Shown here one piece after another: positions 40,492 through 48,684 of a DNA stretch of 59,308 nt; the first letter of the stretch is position 1, and each line of letters begins with the position of its first letter. This stretch comes from Acidobacteriaceae bacterium (GTDB lineage: Bacteria; Acidobacteriota; Terriglobia; Terriglobales; Acidobacteriaceae), in the NCBI GenBank assembly GCA_903642265.1, contig CAHJWN010000016.1, positions 1 through 59,308 on the forward strand. The letters run 5' to 3'. The notes beneath the pieces are model-generated. The model ran no database searches, had not been told where the DNA came from, and worked only from the letters and a program-made list of their open reading frames with translations. A program made the position numbers and the translations under genes.

Positions 40492-41457
40492 ATGCGGCGA
40501 ATCTTCAACATCTTGCTGGGCGCGTTGGCGATGATTGCGATCGCCCTGCTTTCGGCCTTTCTGACGATGCGGCTTGCGATCCATGGTCGCGAGGTTGAAA
40601 TACCGAACGTTGCCGGGCTTACGGTTGCCGAAGCCAACAGCCTGGCTTCAAGCCTCGGCTTGAACATAAATCTCGAAAACCATTTTTATTCAACGGTGAC
40701 GCCTGCGGGGCGCATTCTTTCGCAGTATCCCGCACCCGGAACCAAGGTGCGGCGCGAATGGGTGATGCGAGTTACGGAAAGCAGCGGCCCCCAGAGGGTC
40801 TCTGTGCCGAACGTTGTAGGGCAGACGGAGCGCGAGGCGTCGGTCGCGATCCGGCGACTCTCGCTGGACCTGGGCACTGTCGCTTACACTCCTTCTCCGG
40901 GACCTGCAGGTGTGGTGCTCGCGCAGACGCCAACCCCGGCAGCGGCTGGCGTGGACGGGCCGAGGATCAGCCTTCTGGTGAGCGCGCCTTTGCCCGTGAT
41001 GCGTTCGCGTCCAGTGGTGACCGGGGATGCTGATTCACAGCAACCTCCGGCAGAGGATGCGACACCCTCGGCCGTGCAGGACGCACATGCTACAGCATCC
41101 GATCCAGTAAATCCATCAGAAGGTGAGACGAAGATCGCTACACCCCTCGCGGTTGCGCCGAGCCAGCCGGAGGCCTACGTGATGCCAAATCTGATCGGAC
41201 TGACGCTCACGGTTGCGAATGGAAGGCTGGCTGGGATGGGGCTTCGAATTAGCAGCATGGAAACAGTCGCTGGCCCCTTCAGGCCGGTGGCACCGATTGT
41301 TTCGCCTGCGAGCCCTGGCTCTCCTGGAAATGGAGCGATGCGGCCCATCGCGCCACCCGCTCCAGTAACGTTGCCGAACACGATTGTGTCGCAATCGCCA
41401 GCGATCGGGCACCGCGTCACAAAGACCGATTCGATCCACGTTGTCCTGAATCGCTAG
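40492..41457 (+). CDS. Membrane-anchored PASTA-domain protein
   Basis: A 321-residue protein: an N-terminal membrane helix ('ILLGALAMIAIALLSAFLTM', about 7-26), then PASTA domains with 'IPNVAGLTVAEANSLASSLGLNINL' and 'VPNVVGQTEREASVAIRRLSLDLGTV', a Pro/Ala-rich linker of about 50 residues, and a third unit 'MPNLIGLTLTVANGRLAGMGL' ending 'IVSQSPAIGHRVTKTDSIHVVL'. PASTA domains bind muropeptides or stabilise cell-wall enzymes. No kinase or penicillin-binding domain is attached, so this is a stand-alone form. Its stop overlaps the stop of the convergent rsmB by four bases. Confidence 0.9.
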   Translation: MRRIFNILLGALAMIAIALLSAFLTMRLAIHGREVEIPNVAGLTVAEANSLASSLGLNINLENHFYSTVTPAGRILSQYPAPGTKVRREWVMRVTESSGPQRVSVPNVVGQTEREASVAIRRLSLDLGTVAYTPSPGPAGVVLAQTPTPAAAGVDGPRISLLVSAPLPVMRSRPVVTGDADSQQPPAEDATPSAVQDAHATASDPVNPSEGETKIATPLAVAPSQPEAYVMPNLIGLTLTVANGRLAGMGLRISSMETVAGPFRPVAPIVSPASPGSPGNGAMRPIAPPAPVTLPNTIVSQSPAIGHRVTKTDSIHVVLNR

Positions 41458-42794
41458 GAGCTGGCTGACCGTTCAACAGCTACGGCGAAGAAACCGTCGC
41501 CATGATGCACTCCGGGAAGCGTTCGCAGGCTGCCATTGCGCAGTGCTGACTCGAGTGCGGCGGGCTCACGAAGCGCGCCTGAGGACGCAAGTGATTGCAT
41601 CAAGGCGTCAATGGGGAGCAATCGGAACTCTTTCGTGCTCAGGACCGCATCGACCACCTGCTCGTTCTCTTCTGGCTCGAGCGAGCATGTGGAGTAGATG
41701 AGGCGTCCGCCAGGAGCGAGTCGCGTGAGCGCACCTTTTAGGATCGCGCGCTGCCGTTCTGCCTGGCGTGTGAGGTCCTCCGGCCTTAGGCGGTGACGAA
41801 TCTCAGGGTTGCCTGCGAGGGTGCCGGTCCCAGTGCATGGGACATCGCAGAGAATCAGGTCGAAGAGATTGTCGTCTTTTGCAGGAGCAGTGGCATCCAC
41901 AACCGAGCAGCGGACTCTTTCGGCATAAGTGAAACGCTTCAAGCGGGCTTGCATCTGCGCTGTGCGTTTGGAACTGACGTCGGTGGCGTGAAGCTCGGCT
42001 TGCGGCAGTCGACGCGCAAGGATAAGCGTCTTGCCGCCTGGAGCAGCGCAGCAATCCCAGATCCTCTTCGCATCGGGCATGGCAGCTGCGGCAAGTTCGG
42101 CGACAAGACGCGAGCCGTCGTCCATCACTGGAAGATCGCCGCCGGATTCGTTGAAGACGGATGAATCTGACGGCTCCTGCTGATCGGCTTCGCAGATGGC
42201 GAGCGCCGTATCGCGATCGTAGGTGGCGACCCAACGTTCGACCAGCCAGCGAGGATGGCCCAGACGTTCGGCGAAAGCTGCTGTCGATTCAAAAACACGC
42301 TTGCTGGGTTTTTGAGCAGCGGCTATCTTGCGCAGGATCGCATTGACCATGCCGGTCGCGTGAGGCTGACCGAATGCGCGGCAAAGCTCCACGGACTCGC
42401 TGAGCGCTGCGTGCGGCGGAATGCGGTCCATGTGCAGTAATTGGAAAGCACCGATGCGGAGCGCGGTCGCGATTGGCTCGGCGAGGCGCTGGTCGGGGCG
42501 CTGTAGCAAAGTGCGGATGCGTGCGTCGAGAGCTATCTGCCAGCGAAGAACCCCCATCACGAGGGCAGTAGCAAGGTTGCGGTCTTCGGGAGTGAGTGCC
42601 TCGGTCAGTGGCGAGTGGAGGAGCTCATCGCTGTGCCCCTTGTTCTCGCCGACCAGCGTAAGGATCTCGAATGCCGTGCGACGTGCAGGTGTAACCTTCG
42701 CAAGTGCCTCTTCAGCAGACAGCGTTGGACCCGCCGTCGAAGGACGCTTCGGAACTGGCCTCACACTTCCCTGCTGCCTGGAGGGCGGCTTCAT
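41454..42794 (-). CDS. rsmB: 16S rRNA (cytosine(967)-C(5))-methyltransferase RsmB
   Basis: RsmB methylates C967 of 16S rRNA. The N-terminal NusB-like RNA-binding domain (about 35-170) is visible in 'AFEILTLV..NKGHSDELL' and 'LRIGAFQLLHMDRIPPHAALSESVELCRAFG'. The SAM domain has 'CCAAPGGKTLILA' , the catalytic Cys in 'CDVPCTGTGTLAGNPEIR' and the second Cys in 'YSTCSLEPEENE'. Its 446 residues include a basic N-terminal tail. It overlaps fmt by four bases and is the last gene of the aroC-def-fmt-rsmB run. Confidence 0.96.
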   Translation of the reverse strand: MKPPSRQQGSVRPVPKRPSTAGPTLSAEEALAKVTPARRTAFEILTLVGENKGHSDELLHSPLTEALTPEDRNLATALVMGVLRWQIALDARIRTLLQRPDQRLAEPIATALRIGAFQLLHMDRIPPHAALSESVELCRAFGQPHATGMVNAILRKIAAAQKPSKRVFESTAAFAERLGHPRWLVERWVATYDRDTALAICEADQQEPSDSSVFNESGGDLPVMDDGSRLVAELAAAAMPDAKRIWDCCAAPGGKTLILARRLPQAELHATDVSSKRTAQMQARLKRFTYAERVRCSVVDATAPAKDDNLFDLILCDVPCTGTGTLAGNPEIRHRLRPEDLTRQAERQRAILKGALTRLAPGGRLIYSTCSLEPEENEQVVDAVLSTKEFRLLPIDALMQSLASSGALREPAALESALRNGSLRTLPGVHHGDGFFAVAVERSASS

Positions 42795-43792
42795 AGGCCT
42801 AGCCGTTCGCCGCTATGCACCTGGAAGCCACGCAGAAATTCAGATGAAGGCATGCGCTTTCTGCCTTCTATCTGAACTTCGAGAAGTTCGAGAGTAGTGT
42901 CTTCTGCGCAGCCGACGTAGAGGCAATCTGCATCTGCCTGAAGTTCACCGGCGGTGATGTTCTTACTCTTCACAAGGGCCATACGATGCACGATCAGCTT
43001 CTTTCCGCGTACTGAAGTGTGCGCTCCCGGCCAGGGTTGGAATCCACGCCAACGGTCGTATGTTTGCTTTGCTGTGCGCGCAAAGTCGATAAGACCGTCG
43101 TCACGCGTGAGGATGGGCGCGAGGGTCGCAAGCGCATGATCCTGTGCGATGGGGATGAGGGTTCTGGCCTCGAGGCCTGCGAGTGTTTCGACCATCAGCT
43201 CAGCACCGACAGCGGAGAGAGAGATAAAGAGATCTTCGGCGGTCTCTTCTTCGGCGATAGGGACGGATTTTGCAAGAAGCATGGGACCGGTGTCAAGGCC
43301 GGCTTCGAGCAACATGGTTGTGACGCCGGTAACCTTCTCCCCGTTTGCGATAGCCCACTGGATGGGTGCTGCGCCTCTATATTTCGGCAGCAGAGAACCG
43401 TGCAGGTTGATGTTGCCGAAGCGCGGCAGCTCCAGCATCCATTGCGGAATGATGCGGCCGTAGGCTACGACAAGGATCGCGTCAGGCTGGATCGTCTCAA
43501 GTCGTGCGCGCAGGTCGAGGTTGTTCTTGATCTTGTCTGGCTGGATCACAGGAAGGCCATGCGCGAGAGCGGTCTGTTTGACTGGCGGACTGTGAGTTTC
43601 CAAGCCGCGCCCTGCGGCTCTGTCCGGCTGCGTAAGGACCAACGCAACGTCATGTCCCGCATCGATGACGGTGTTGAGAACAGGCACGGCAAAGTCAGGC
43701 GTGCCACAAAAGACAAGCTTCACCGCTGCTCCGTCTTTGTGATTCTCTGGTCTTGGGTCCTTAGTCGCTGCTTCATCGTTACCACTCACCAT
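42791..43792 (-). CDS. fmt: Methionyl-tRNA formyltransferase
   Basis: Fmt formylates initiator Met-tRNA. The conserved core starts 'KLVFCGTPDFAVPVL', and 'NLHGSLLPKYRGAAPIQWAIANGEKVTGVTTMLLEAGLDTGPML' contains the SLLPKYRG signature and the catalytic Asn/His/Asp set. The C-terminal tRNA-binding domain ends at 'RMPSSEFLRGF'. About 22 non-conserved residues precede the core; the ATG at 43792 lies inside the end of def, and a later start (for instance at the conserved VKLVF) is possible. Confidence 0.96.
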   Translation of the reverse strand: MVSGNDEAATKDPRPENHKDGAAVKLVFCGTPDFAVPVLNTVIDAGHDVALVLTQPDRAAGRGLETHSPPVKQTALAHGLPVIQPDKIKNNLDLRARLETIQPDAILVVAYGRIIPQWMLELPRFGNINLHGSLLPKYRGAAPIQWAIANGEKVTGVTTMLLEAGLDTGPMLLAKSVPIAEEETAEDLFISLSAVGAELMVETLAGLEARTLIPIAQDHALATLAPILTRDDGLIDFARTAKQTYDRWRGFQPWPGAHTSVRGKKLIVHRMALVKSKNITAGELQADADCLYVGCAEDTTLELLEVQIEGRKRMPSSEFLRGFQVHSGERLGL

Positions 43793-44327
43793 TCTTCTGC
43801 AGCTTCTTGATCTTGCGAAGAACCAACTCGCGCTTTAGTCGGCTCAGCCGATCGATAAAGAGGATGCCGTCGAGGTGGTCGATCTCGTGCTGGATACAAC
43901 GGCCGAGAAGTTCGGTGCCTTCGATTTCGAAGAACGTGCCGTTCTCGTCCTGGGCCTTCACCTTGACCCACTCCGCGCGTGAGACCTTCTCGCGAATATC
44001 TGGCAGGCTGAGGCAGCCTTCTTCTTCAAGCTGCTTACCGGTGCGGTCTACGATCTCCGGATTGATAAGAACGATCTTGTCTTTGGGGTTTTTCTTGAAG
44101 CTGACATCAATGACGGTGATGCGCTTCGAGATGTTGATCTGCGGCGCGGCAAGACCAATGCCTTGCGCGATGTACATGGACTCGAACATCTCGTTGATAA
44201 GCTTCTTCAGGCTGGCATCAAAGACCGTTACTTCCTCACCGCGCTTTGCGAGCACGGGTTCTGGATATTTCACCACCTCGTGAACCTTGACCGGTTTTTG
44301 AGTCGCCGCTTTCGGAGTCTTTGCCAC
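43779..44327 (-). CDS. def: Peptide deformylase
   Basis: Def removes the formyl group from new proteins. The three motifs are intact: 'GIGLAAPQ', 'EEGCLSLPD' (metal Cys) and 'QHEIDHLDGILFIDRL' (metal His pair and catalytic Glu). The start is GTG at 44327, directly adjacent to the aroC stop (TAA then GTG), so def is probably translated by reinitiation. It has 182 residues, with an N-terminus about 15 residues longer than usual. Confidence 0.97.
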   Translation of the reverse strand: MAKTPKAATQKPVKVHEVVKYPEPVLAKRGEEVTVFDASLKKLINEMFESMYIAQGIGLAAPQINISKRITVIDVSFKKNPKDKIVLINPEIVDRTGKQLEEEGCLSLPDIREKVSRAEWVKVKAQDENGTFFEIEGTELLGRCIQHEIDHLDGILFIDRLSRLKRELVLRKIKKLQKNGEW

Positions 44328-45533
44328 TTAGAATGCTCGAATCTGCTCGCAATAGCCGTTGTAGTTACGTTGTAGTTCGCGGAGTGAGTCACCGCCAAAT
44401 TTGTCGATCACAAGCCGTGCGATGGTAAGGGCCACCATCGCCTCTGCTGCCACGCCGGCAGCCGGAACGACGCAAACATCCGAGCGCTCATAGGCTGCCT
44501 TCGTCGTCTCACGAGTCTCGAAGCTAACGGAGCCGAGTGGGCGACGCAGGGTCGAGATGGGTTTGAGATAGCCGCGCACCACAACGTCTTCCCCATTCGA
44601 GATGCCGCCCTCGATGCCGCCAGCGTTATTCTTCGCGCGAGAAAATCTGGTAAAGCCGCCACTCTGGCCGTCTTCGCCCTGCTCCCGGTTTGCTTCTCCT
44701 TCATACCCGATCGCGTCGTGGACAGCCGAGCCCATCGATTCCGCCGCGGTGACTCCGCGACCAAGCTCGACAGCCTTCACGGCCTGCAGGCTCATCACGG
44801 CCTGGGCGAGCAAGCCATCCATGCGTTCATCCCAGTTGACGTGGGTTCCTACGCCGGGTACGAGGCCATGCACGACCACCTCGAAAATTCCACCGATAGT
44901 GTCGCCGGTGCGCAGGACGGCGTCGACTTCCGCCTTCATGCGGATTTCGGCTTCAGCGTCGACACAATTCAGAAAGACCTCTTCTTTCGCGTTGGCGGCA
45001 GCGATCTCTTCCCATTTCGCATCGCGGCCAAGCTCCGCTTTGCCAACACGCACCACGTGGCTGCCGACTTCGACGCCGAGTGACTTGAGGAGAAGTTTTG
45101 CCAGTGCGCCACAGGCGACCCGGGCGGCACTCTCACGGGCAGAGGCGCGCTCGAGGACATAGCGGGCGTCTTTGAAGTCGTATTTCAACGCACCGGCAAG
45201 ATCAGCGTGGCCAGGACGCGGCGATGCAACAGCCTTGTGCTTTTCAGGATCGCCAGCTCCGACCGGGAGGATCTCTGTCCAGTTCTTCCAATCGTTGTTA
45301 GCAAGGGTCATCGCAATTGGCGAGCCAATCGTCTTACCGTGGCGTACACCGCTAAGGATGTGCGCGGTGTCGCGTTCAATGCGCATGCGGCCGCCACGGC
45401 CGTAGCCCTGCTGGCGCCGCCAAAGCTCGCGGTCAATGAACTCCTGCGCCACGGGGATGCCTGCCGGCAAGCCGCTTATTAAGGCCACAAGGCTTTCGCC
45501 ATGGCTCTCTCCTGCTGTAGAAAATCGCAACAT
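44328..45533 (-). CDS. aroC: Chorismate synthase
   Basis: AroC makes chorismate using reduced FMN. 'MLRFSTAGESHGESLVALISGLPAG' with the catalytic His, 'RRQQGYGRGGRM', 'SGVRHGKTIGSPIA', 'RPGHADLAGALKYDFKDARYVLERASARESA' and 'NAGGIEGGISNGEDVVVRGYLKPISTL' are present. GAGAGAG is four bases before the ATG at 45533; a longer frame from 45611 lacks support. The 401-residue product belongs to the longer class. The gene begins the minus-strand run with def, fmt and rsmB. Confidence 0.97.
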   Translation of the reverse strand: MLRFSTAGESHGESLVALISGLPAGIPVAQEFIDRELWRRQQGYGRGGRMRIERDTAHILSGVRHGKTIGSPIAMTLANNDWKNWTEILPVGAGDPEKHKAVASPRPGHADLAGALKYDFKDARYVLERASARESAARVACGALAKLLLKSLGVEVGSHVVRVGKAELGRDAKWEEIAAANAKEEVFLNCVDAEAEIRMKAEVDAVLRTGDTIGGIFEVVVHGLVPGVGTHVNWDERMDGLLAQAVMSLQAVKAVELGRGVTAAESMGSAVHDAIGYEGEANREQGEDGQSGGFTRFSRAKNNAGGIEGGISNGEDVVVRGYLKPISTLRRPLGSVSFETRETTKAAYERSDVCVVPAAGVAAEAMVALTIARLVIDKFGGDSLRELQRNYNGYCEQIRAF

Positions 45534-45668
45534 TTGCTCTCTCAGGCCAAGTAGCGATTGTAACAACTTCGGGCTGCGTTCACGCCGTTCGCATAGTGGC
45601 CGATAGTACACCTGGAACTGGCACTGGCAGCCGCTGGCGCGAGTTGGTCAAGTTGGAAGAGGGGACAG

Positions 45669-46253
45669 ATGAAGCGAGTATCCCGAGTCTGGTGGTTCTT
45701 CAGCGCCTGGGCGGGCGCTGTGATCCTCGTGGGTGGCATCCTGACTTCGTACCATCAGCCCTTCCTGGTCCCTGAAGCCGCCGCATTGCAGCGTCTATTT
45801 GCGACCGGGAAGCGAGGCAAGGGGCTGTGGCAGACGACACACTTTCTTTCGGGCAGTTGCGAGTGCTCGCGGCGGGTGATGCTGCATCTACTCGAGCGAC
45901 GTCCACTTCCAGGTCTCTCGGAGCAGGTTGTTCTGGTGGACGACGGACAAGCTTATCTCCCCGACACCGCCGATCTTCTCAACTCGTTGAAGAAGGCGGG
46001 TTTCAGCGTTGTCCATGTTGCCTATGACGAGCTTGTTACAACCACCGGAGTGCGCGGTGTGCCGCTGCTGCTGGTTTCGTCCCCATTGGGCAACGTTGCA
46101 TATTTAGGAGGCTACGGGGCAGCGGGCGACCAGGACGAAGGCATTCTACATCAGGTTCGCAGCGGCTCGGTGGTACCGCCACTTCCGGTCCTGGGCTGTG
46201 CAGTAGGCAAACGGACCAAGAGAAGCTCGGACCCATTTCGATTGAAGTACTAA
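45669..46253 (+). CDS. Membrane-anchored thioredoxin-fold-like protein, unknown function
   Basis: A 194-residue protein. An N-terminal helix (about 8-28) anchors it. The rest has 'FLSGSCECSRRVMLHLLERRP', with a Cys-x-Cys at the position of a thioredoxin active site and a following helix, then a strand 'EQVVLVDDG', and 'GVRGVPLLLVSSPLGNVAYLGGYG', with a Pro after Val at the cis-Pro position. This suggests a thioredoxin-like fold with an altered active site. A third Cys is in 'PVLGCAVGKRTKR' near the C-terminus. I do not recognise the family. GAGGGGAC precedes the ATG. It lies 40 bases upstream of a chemoreceptor gene. Confidence 0.7.
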   Translation: MKRVSRVWWFFSAWAGAVILVGGILTSYHQPFLVPEAAALQRLFATGKRGKGLWQTTHFLSGSCECSRRVMLHLLERRPLPGLSEQVVLVDDGQAYLPDTADLLNSLKKAGFSVVHVAYDELVTTTGVRGVPLLLVSSPLGNVAYLGGYGAAGDQDEGILHQVRSGSVVPPLPVLGCAVGKRTKRSSDPFRLKY

Positions 46254-46293
46254 GTGGTTGTCAATGGCATGAAGAGACTGCCCAGAGGAGATC

Positions 46294-47610
46294 ATGCAAC
46301 CAAGACTCACAGCGTTTGAGATTGCCTACACCAGGAGAGTCAATACGATTGGGCTGTTGTTCCTGGCGGTGCATCTGCCCGTGCTTTGCGCGGTTTCGCT
46401 TGTGCTTCACGGCAGCCCGTGGATGACGGCGGGCATCATGCTGCTGCTGCTGGCCGGGCCCGGAGCCATCCTGCTGCACGACCAGGCCTCCGCAATTGGA
46501 ACCCTCGCCATTGCCATGGCTGCTATGGGAGCGGCAGCACTCACCATCAACGTGTGTAACGGACTCATCGAAGCGCATTTCGAAATATTTGTGCTGCTTG
46601 CACTACTCGCTCTCTACGGGAGGGTCGCTCCGCTGGTCGCGGCCGGCGCCACCATCTGCCTGCACCACCTGATCTTCTGGGTCTGGCTTCCAAGCTCCGT
46701 CTTCAACTACAAGGCGTCCCTTGCGATTGTGTGTCTCCACGCATTCTTCGTAATCCTGGAGGTGGTTCCAATCTGCTGGATCGCGAGGCAGTTCGGCAAC
46801 TCGATCAAGGCCCAGGGGATCGTCGCTGCATCGCTGGCGGCAGCAGCCGAGGAGATCACCACCACGGCCTCTGAAGTCGCGGCTTCCAGCCAGTCATTGG
46901 CACAGGGTGCTTCGGAACAGGCCTCGGCTATCGAGAAGATCTCCGATACGACCTTCGAGATTAACTCAATGGCCAGCCGTAATACGTTCAACTCGCAATC
47001 TACAGTGGCCAGAGTCTCTGAAGCGGACACGCTTATGAACGAGACGGGGCGATCCCTCGACGAGATGGTAGAGGCCATGCGAGGCATCAACGAATCAAGT
47101 GAGCAAATTTCGCGGATCATTAAGACGATTGACCAGATTGCGTTCCAAACGCATATTCTTGCGCTGAACGCAGCGGTCGAGGCGGCGCGTGCTGGATCAG
47201 CAGGCAGCGGCTTTGCGGTCGTAGCCGACGAGGTCCGAGACCTGGCTCGACGCAGCGCGGAGGCTGCTCATGAAACCGCAAGCCTGATTGAAGTATCGAT
47301 AACCCGATCCCGTGCCGGCATGGTGAAGGTGAATGATGTCGCCACAGCAATACGCGCCATGTCGGAAAGCTCCTCGTCCATTAAGAAGCTGATGGAGCAA
47401 ATTGATGTCGGCAGCCGGGAGCAGTCGCGGGGAATCGCCCTGCTGTCTGCATCCATGCAACAGATGGATTCCGTGACCAGCACCAATGCGGCCACCGCAA
47501 CCGAGACCGCCGCCGCTTCTCAAAGCCTCACGGCGCAGTCGCGAAACCTGCGTCAGATTGTTAAGGAGCTGAACTCACTGAATGGTGGAAGTCTGGTCCG
47601 GGCGTCCTGA
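46294..47610 (+). CDS. Methyl-accepting chemotaxis protein with multi-helix membrane sensor
   Basis: The 438-residue protein has about six hydrophobic helices in residues 15-170, with no large periplasmic domain, then a cytoplasmic signalling domain. The highly conserved hairpin tip is clear: 'IDQIAFQTHILALNAAVEAARAGSAGSGFAVVADEVRDLARRSAEAAHET'. No HAMP domain is obvious between the helices and the hairpin. The C-terminus lacks the pentapeptide for CheR tethering. The membrane region may sense a membrane or intracellular signal. No other che gene is nearby. Its stop lies one base from the convergent nuclease gene. Confidence 0.92.
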   Translation: MQPRLTAFEIAYTRRVNTIGLLFLAVHLPVLCAVSLVLHGSPWMTAGIMLLLLAGPGAILLHDQASAIGTLAIAMAAMGAAALTINVCNGLIEAHFEIFVLLALLALYGRVAPLVAAGATICLHHLIFWVWLPSSVFNYKASLAIVCLHAFFVILEVVPICWIARQFGNSIKAQGIVAASLAAAAEEITTTASEVAASSQSLAQGASEQASAIEKISDTTFEINSMASRNTFNSQSTVARVSEADTLMNETGRSLDEMVEAMRGINESSEQISRIIKTIDQIAFQTHILALNAAVEAARAGSAGSGFAVVADEVRDLARRSAEAAHETASLIEVSITRSRAGMVKVNDVATAIRAMSESSSSIKKLMEQIDVGSREQSRGIALLSASMQQMDSVTSTNAATATETAAASQSLTAQSRNLRQIVKELNSLNGGSLVRAS

Positions 47611-47611
47611 T

Positions 47612-48592
47612 CTATTCGTCGCTCAGGTATGCCTTGGAGTTGAGCAGCGGACGCTCCATGCTGCGGACCCAGTCGGTCATGCTCGCGCCGGATTTGCCAT
47701 TGGCAAGCTCTTTGCCAAATTCAGCGCGCATGTTCTGCATCTTGGCCTCGAGGTCGTCGAGCGCACTGAGCAAAATCGCTTCAGGGGTCATCGGCAGCTT
47801 GGGCGATCCAAACTCGTACTTGCCGTGGTGGCTCAAGATCATGTGTTCAACCAGTACCCGGAGGCGGTTGGGGAAGGGCTGCAGCGCCTGCAACTTTTCG
47901 CGAAGCATTCCCTGGGCAATCGATATATGGCCAATCATCTGGCCTTCAAGCGTATAAGAGAAGCTGCTCTTCCATGAGAGTTCGCGGATCTTACCGATGT
48001 CGTGCAGAATGGCTCCGGTGACGAGCAGATCAGAGTCAACCTCGGGGTAATGCGGTACAGTGGCGAGGCAGACGCGCACCAGGGTGAGAACATGCTCGAG
48101 TAAACCGCCGAGCCAGGCGTGGTGCAGTGTCTTGGCAGCGGGCGCGACGCGGTAGGCAGCGGCGATCTCTGGATCCTCGAGAAAGGCAAACACAAGGCGC
48201 TTCAGGTCGGTATTGCTGAAGGCAGTGACATAGCCGCAGAGTTCCGCCCACATCTCCTCGACGTTGAACTTTGAGGTCGGCTGATAGTCGGCGACATCAA
48301 TCTCAGAGTCTGCAGCGAAGCGCATCTTCTGGAGCGTGATCTGGAATTTACCCTGGTATCGCGAGATTTGGCCTTGAACCTTGACGTAGCAGCCCTCGCC
48401 GCAGCTCGTAATGGCGTCCGCAAACTCTTCCCACATCCGGGCTTCCATAGTGCCGGTCTTGTCTGTAAGCATCAACGCTAGAAACTGGCCGCCCTGCTTC
48501 TTCTCGCGAACCTGCAATGAGGAGAGCGCGAAGTAAGACGTGACGAGCTCGTTGTCGAACTTTGCAGCATCGGCGATGAAGAAGTCTTTCAT
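47612..48592 (-). CDS. 3'-5' exoribonuclease YhaM-like (OB-fold plus HD domain)
   Basis: About 326 residues from the ATG at 48592 ('MKDFFIADAAKFDNE'); an in-frame ATG two codons upstream is equally possible, and no Shine-Dalgarno is visible. An N-terminal OB-fold ('SLQVREKKQGGQFLALMLTDKTGTMEARMWEEF') is followed by an HD phosphohydrolase domain with 'HHAWLGGLLEHVLTLVRVC' and 'LLVTGAILHDIGKIREL', plus a third His region 'VEHMILSHHGKYEFGSPKLPMTPEAILLSALDDLEAKM'. This domain order and the 'HHGKYEFGSP' segment are those of YhaM/CBF1, manganese-dependent 3'-5' nucleases. Confidence 0.9.
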   Translation of the reverse strand: MKDFFIADAAKFDNELVTSYFALSSLQVREKKQGGQFLALMLTDKTGTMEARMWEEFADAITSCGEGCYVKVQGQISRYQGKFQITLQKMRFAADSEIDVADYQPTSKFNVEEMWAELCGYVTAFSNTDLKRLVFAFLEDPEIAAAYRVAPAAKTLHHAWLGGLLEHVLTLVRVCLATVPHYPEVDSDLLVTGAILHDIGKIRELSWKSSFSYTLEGQMIGHISIAQGMLREKLQALQPFPNRLRVLVEHMILSHHGKYEFGSPKLPMTPEAILLSALDDLEAKMQNMRAEFGKELANGKSGASMTDWVRSMERPLLNSKAYLSDE

Positions 48593-48639
48593 AAGCATTA
48601 AGGATAAAAGCAAAACAATGTCAGCGCGCAAACAACAAA

Positions 48640-48661
48640 CGCGAGAGCCGAAGCCCTCGCG
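48640..48661 (-). terminator. Intrinsic terminator after the SurA-like gene
   Basis: CGCGAG pairs with CTCGCG around a short inner stem and a tetraloop (one A/C mismatch). On the minus strand it is followed by TTTGTTGTTTG. The SurA-like gene's stop is 24 bases upstream. Confidence 0.7.
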
Positions 48662-48684
48662 CTGCTGCTGTATGGAAATACTGT

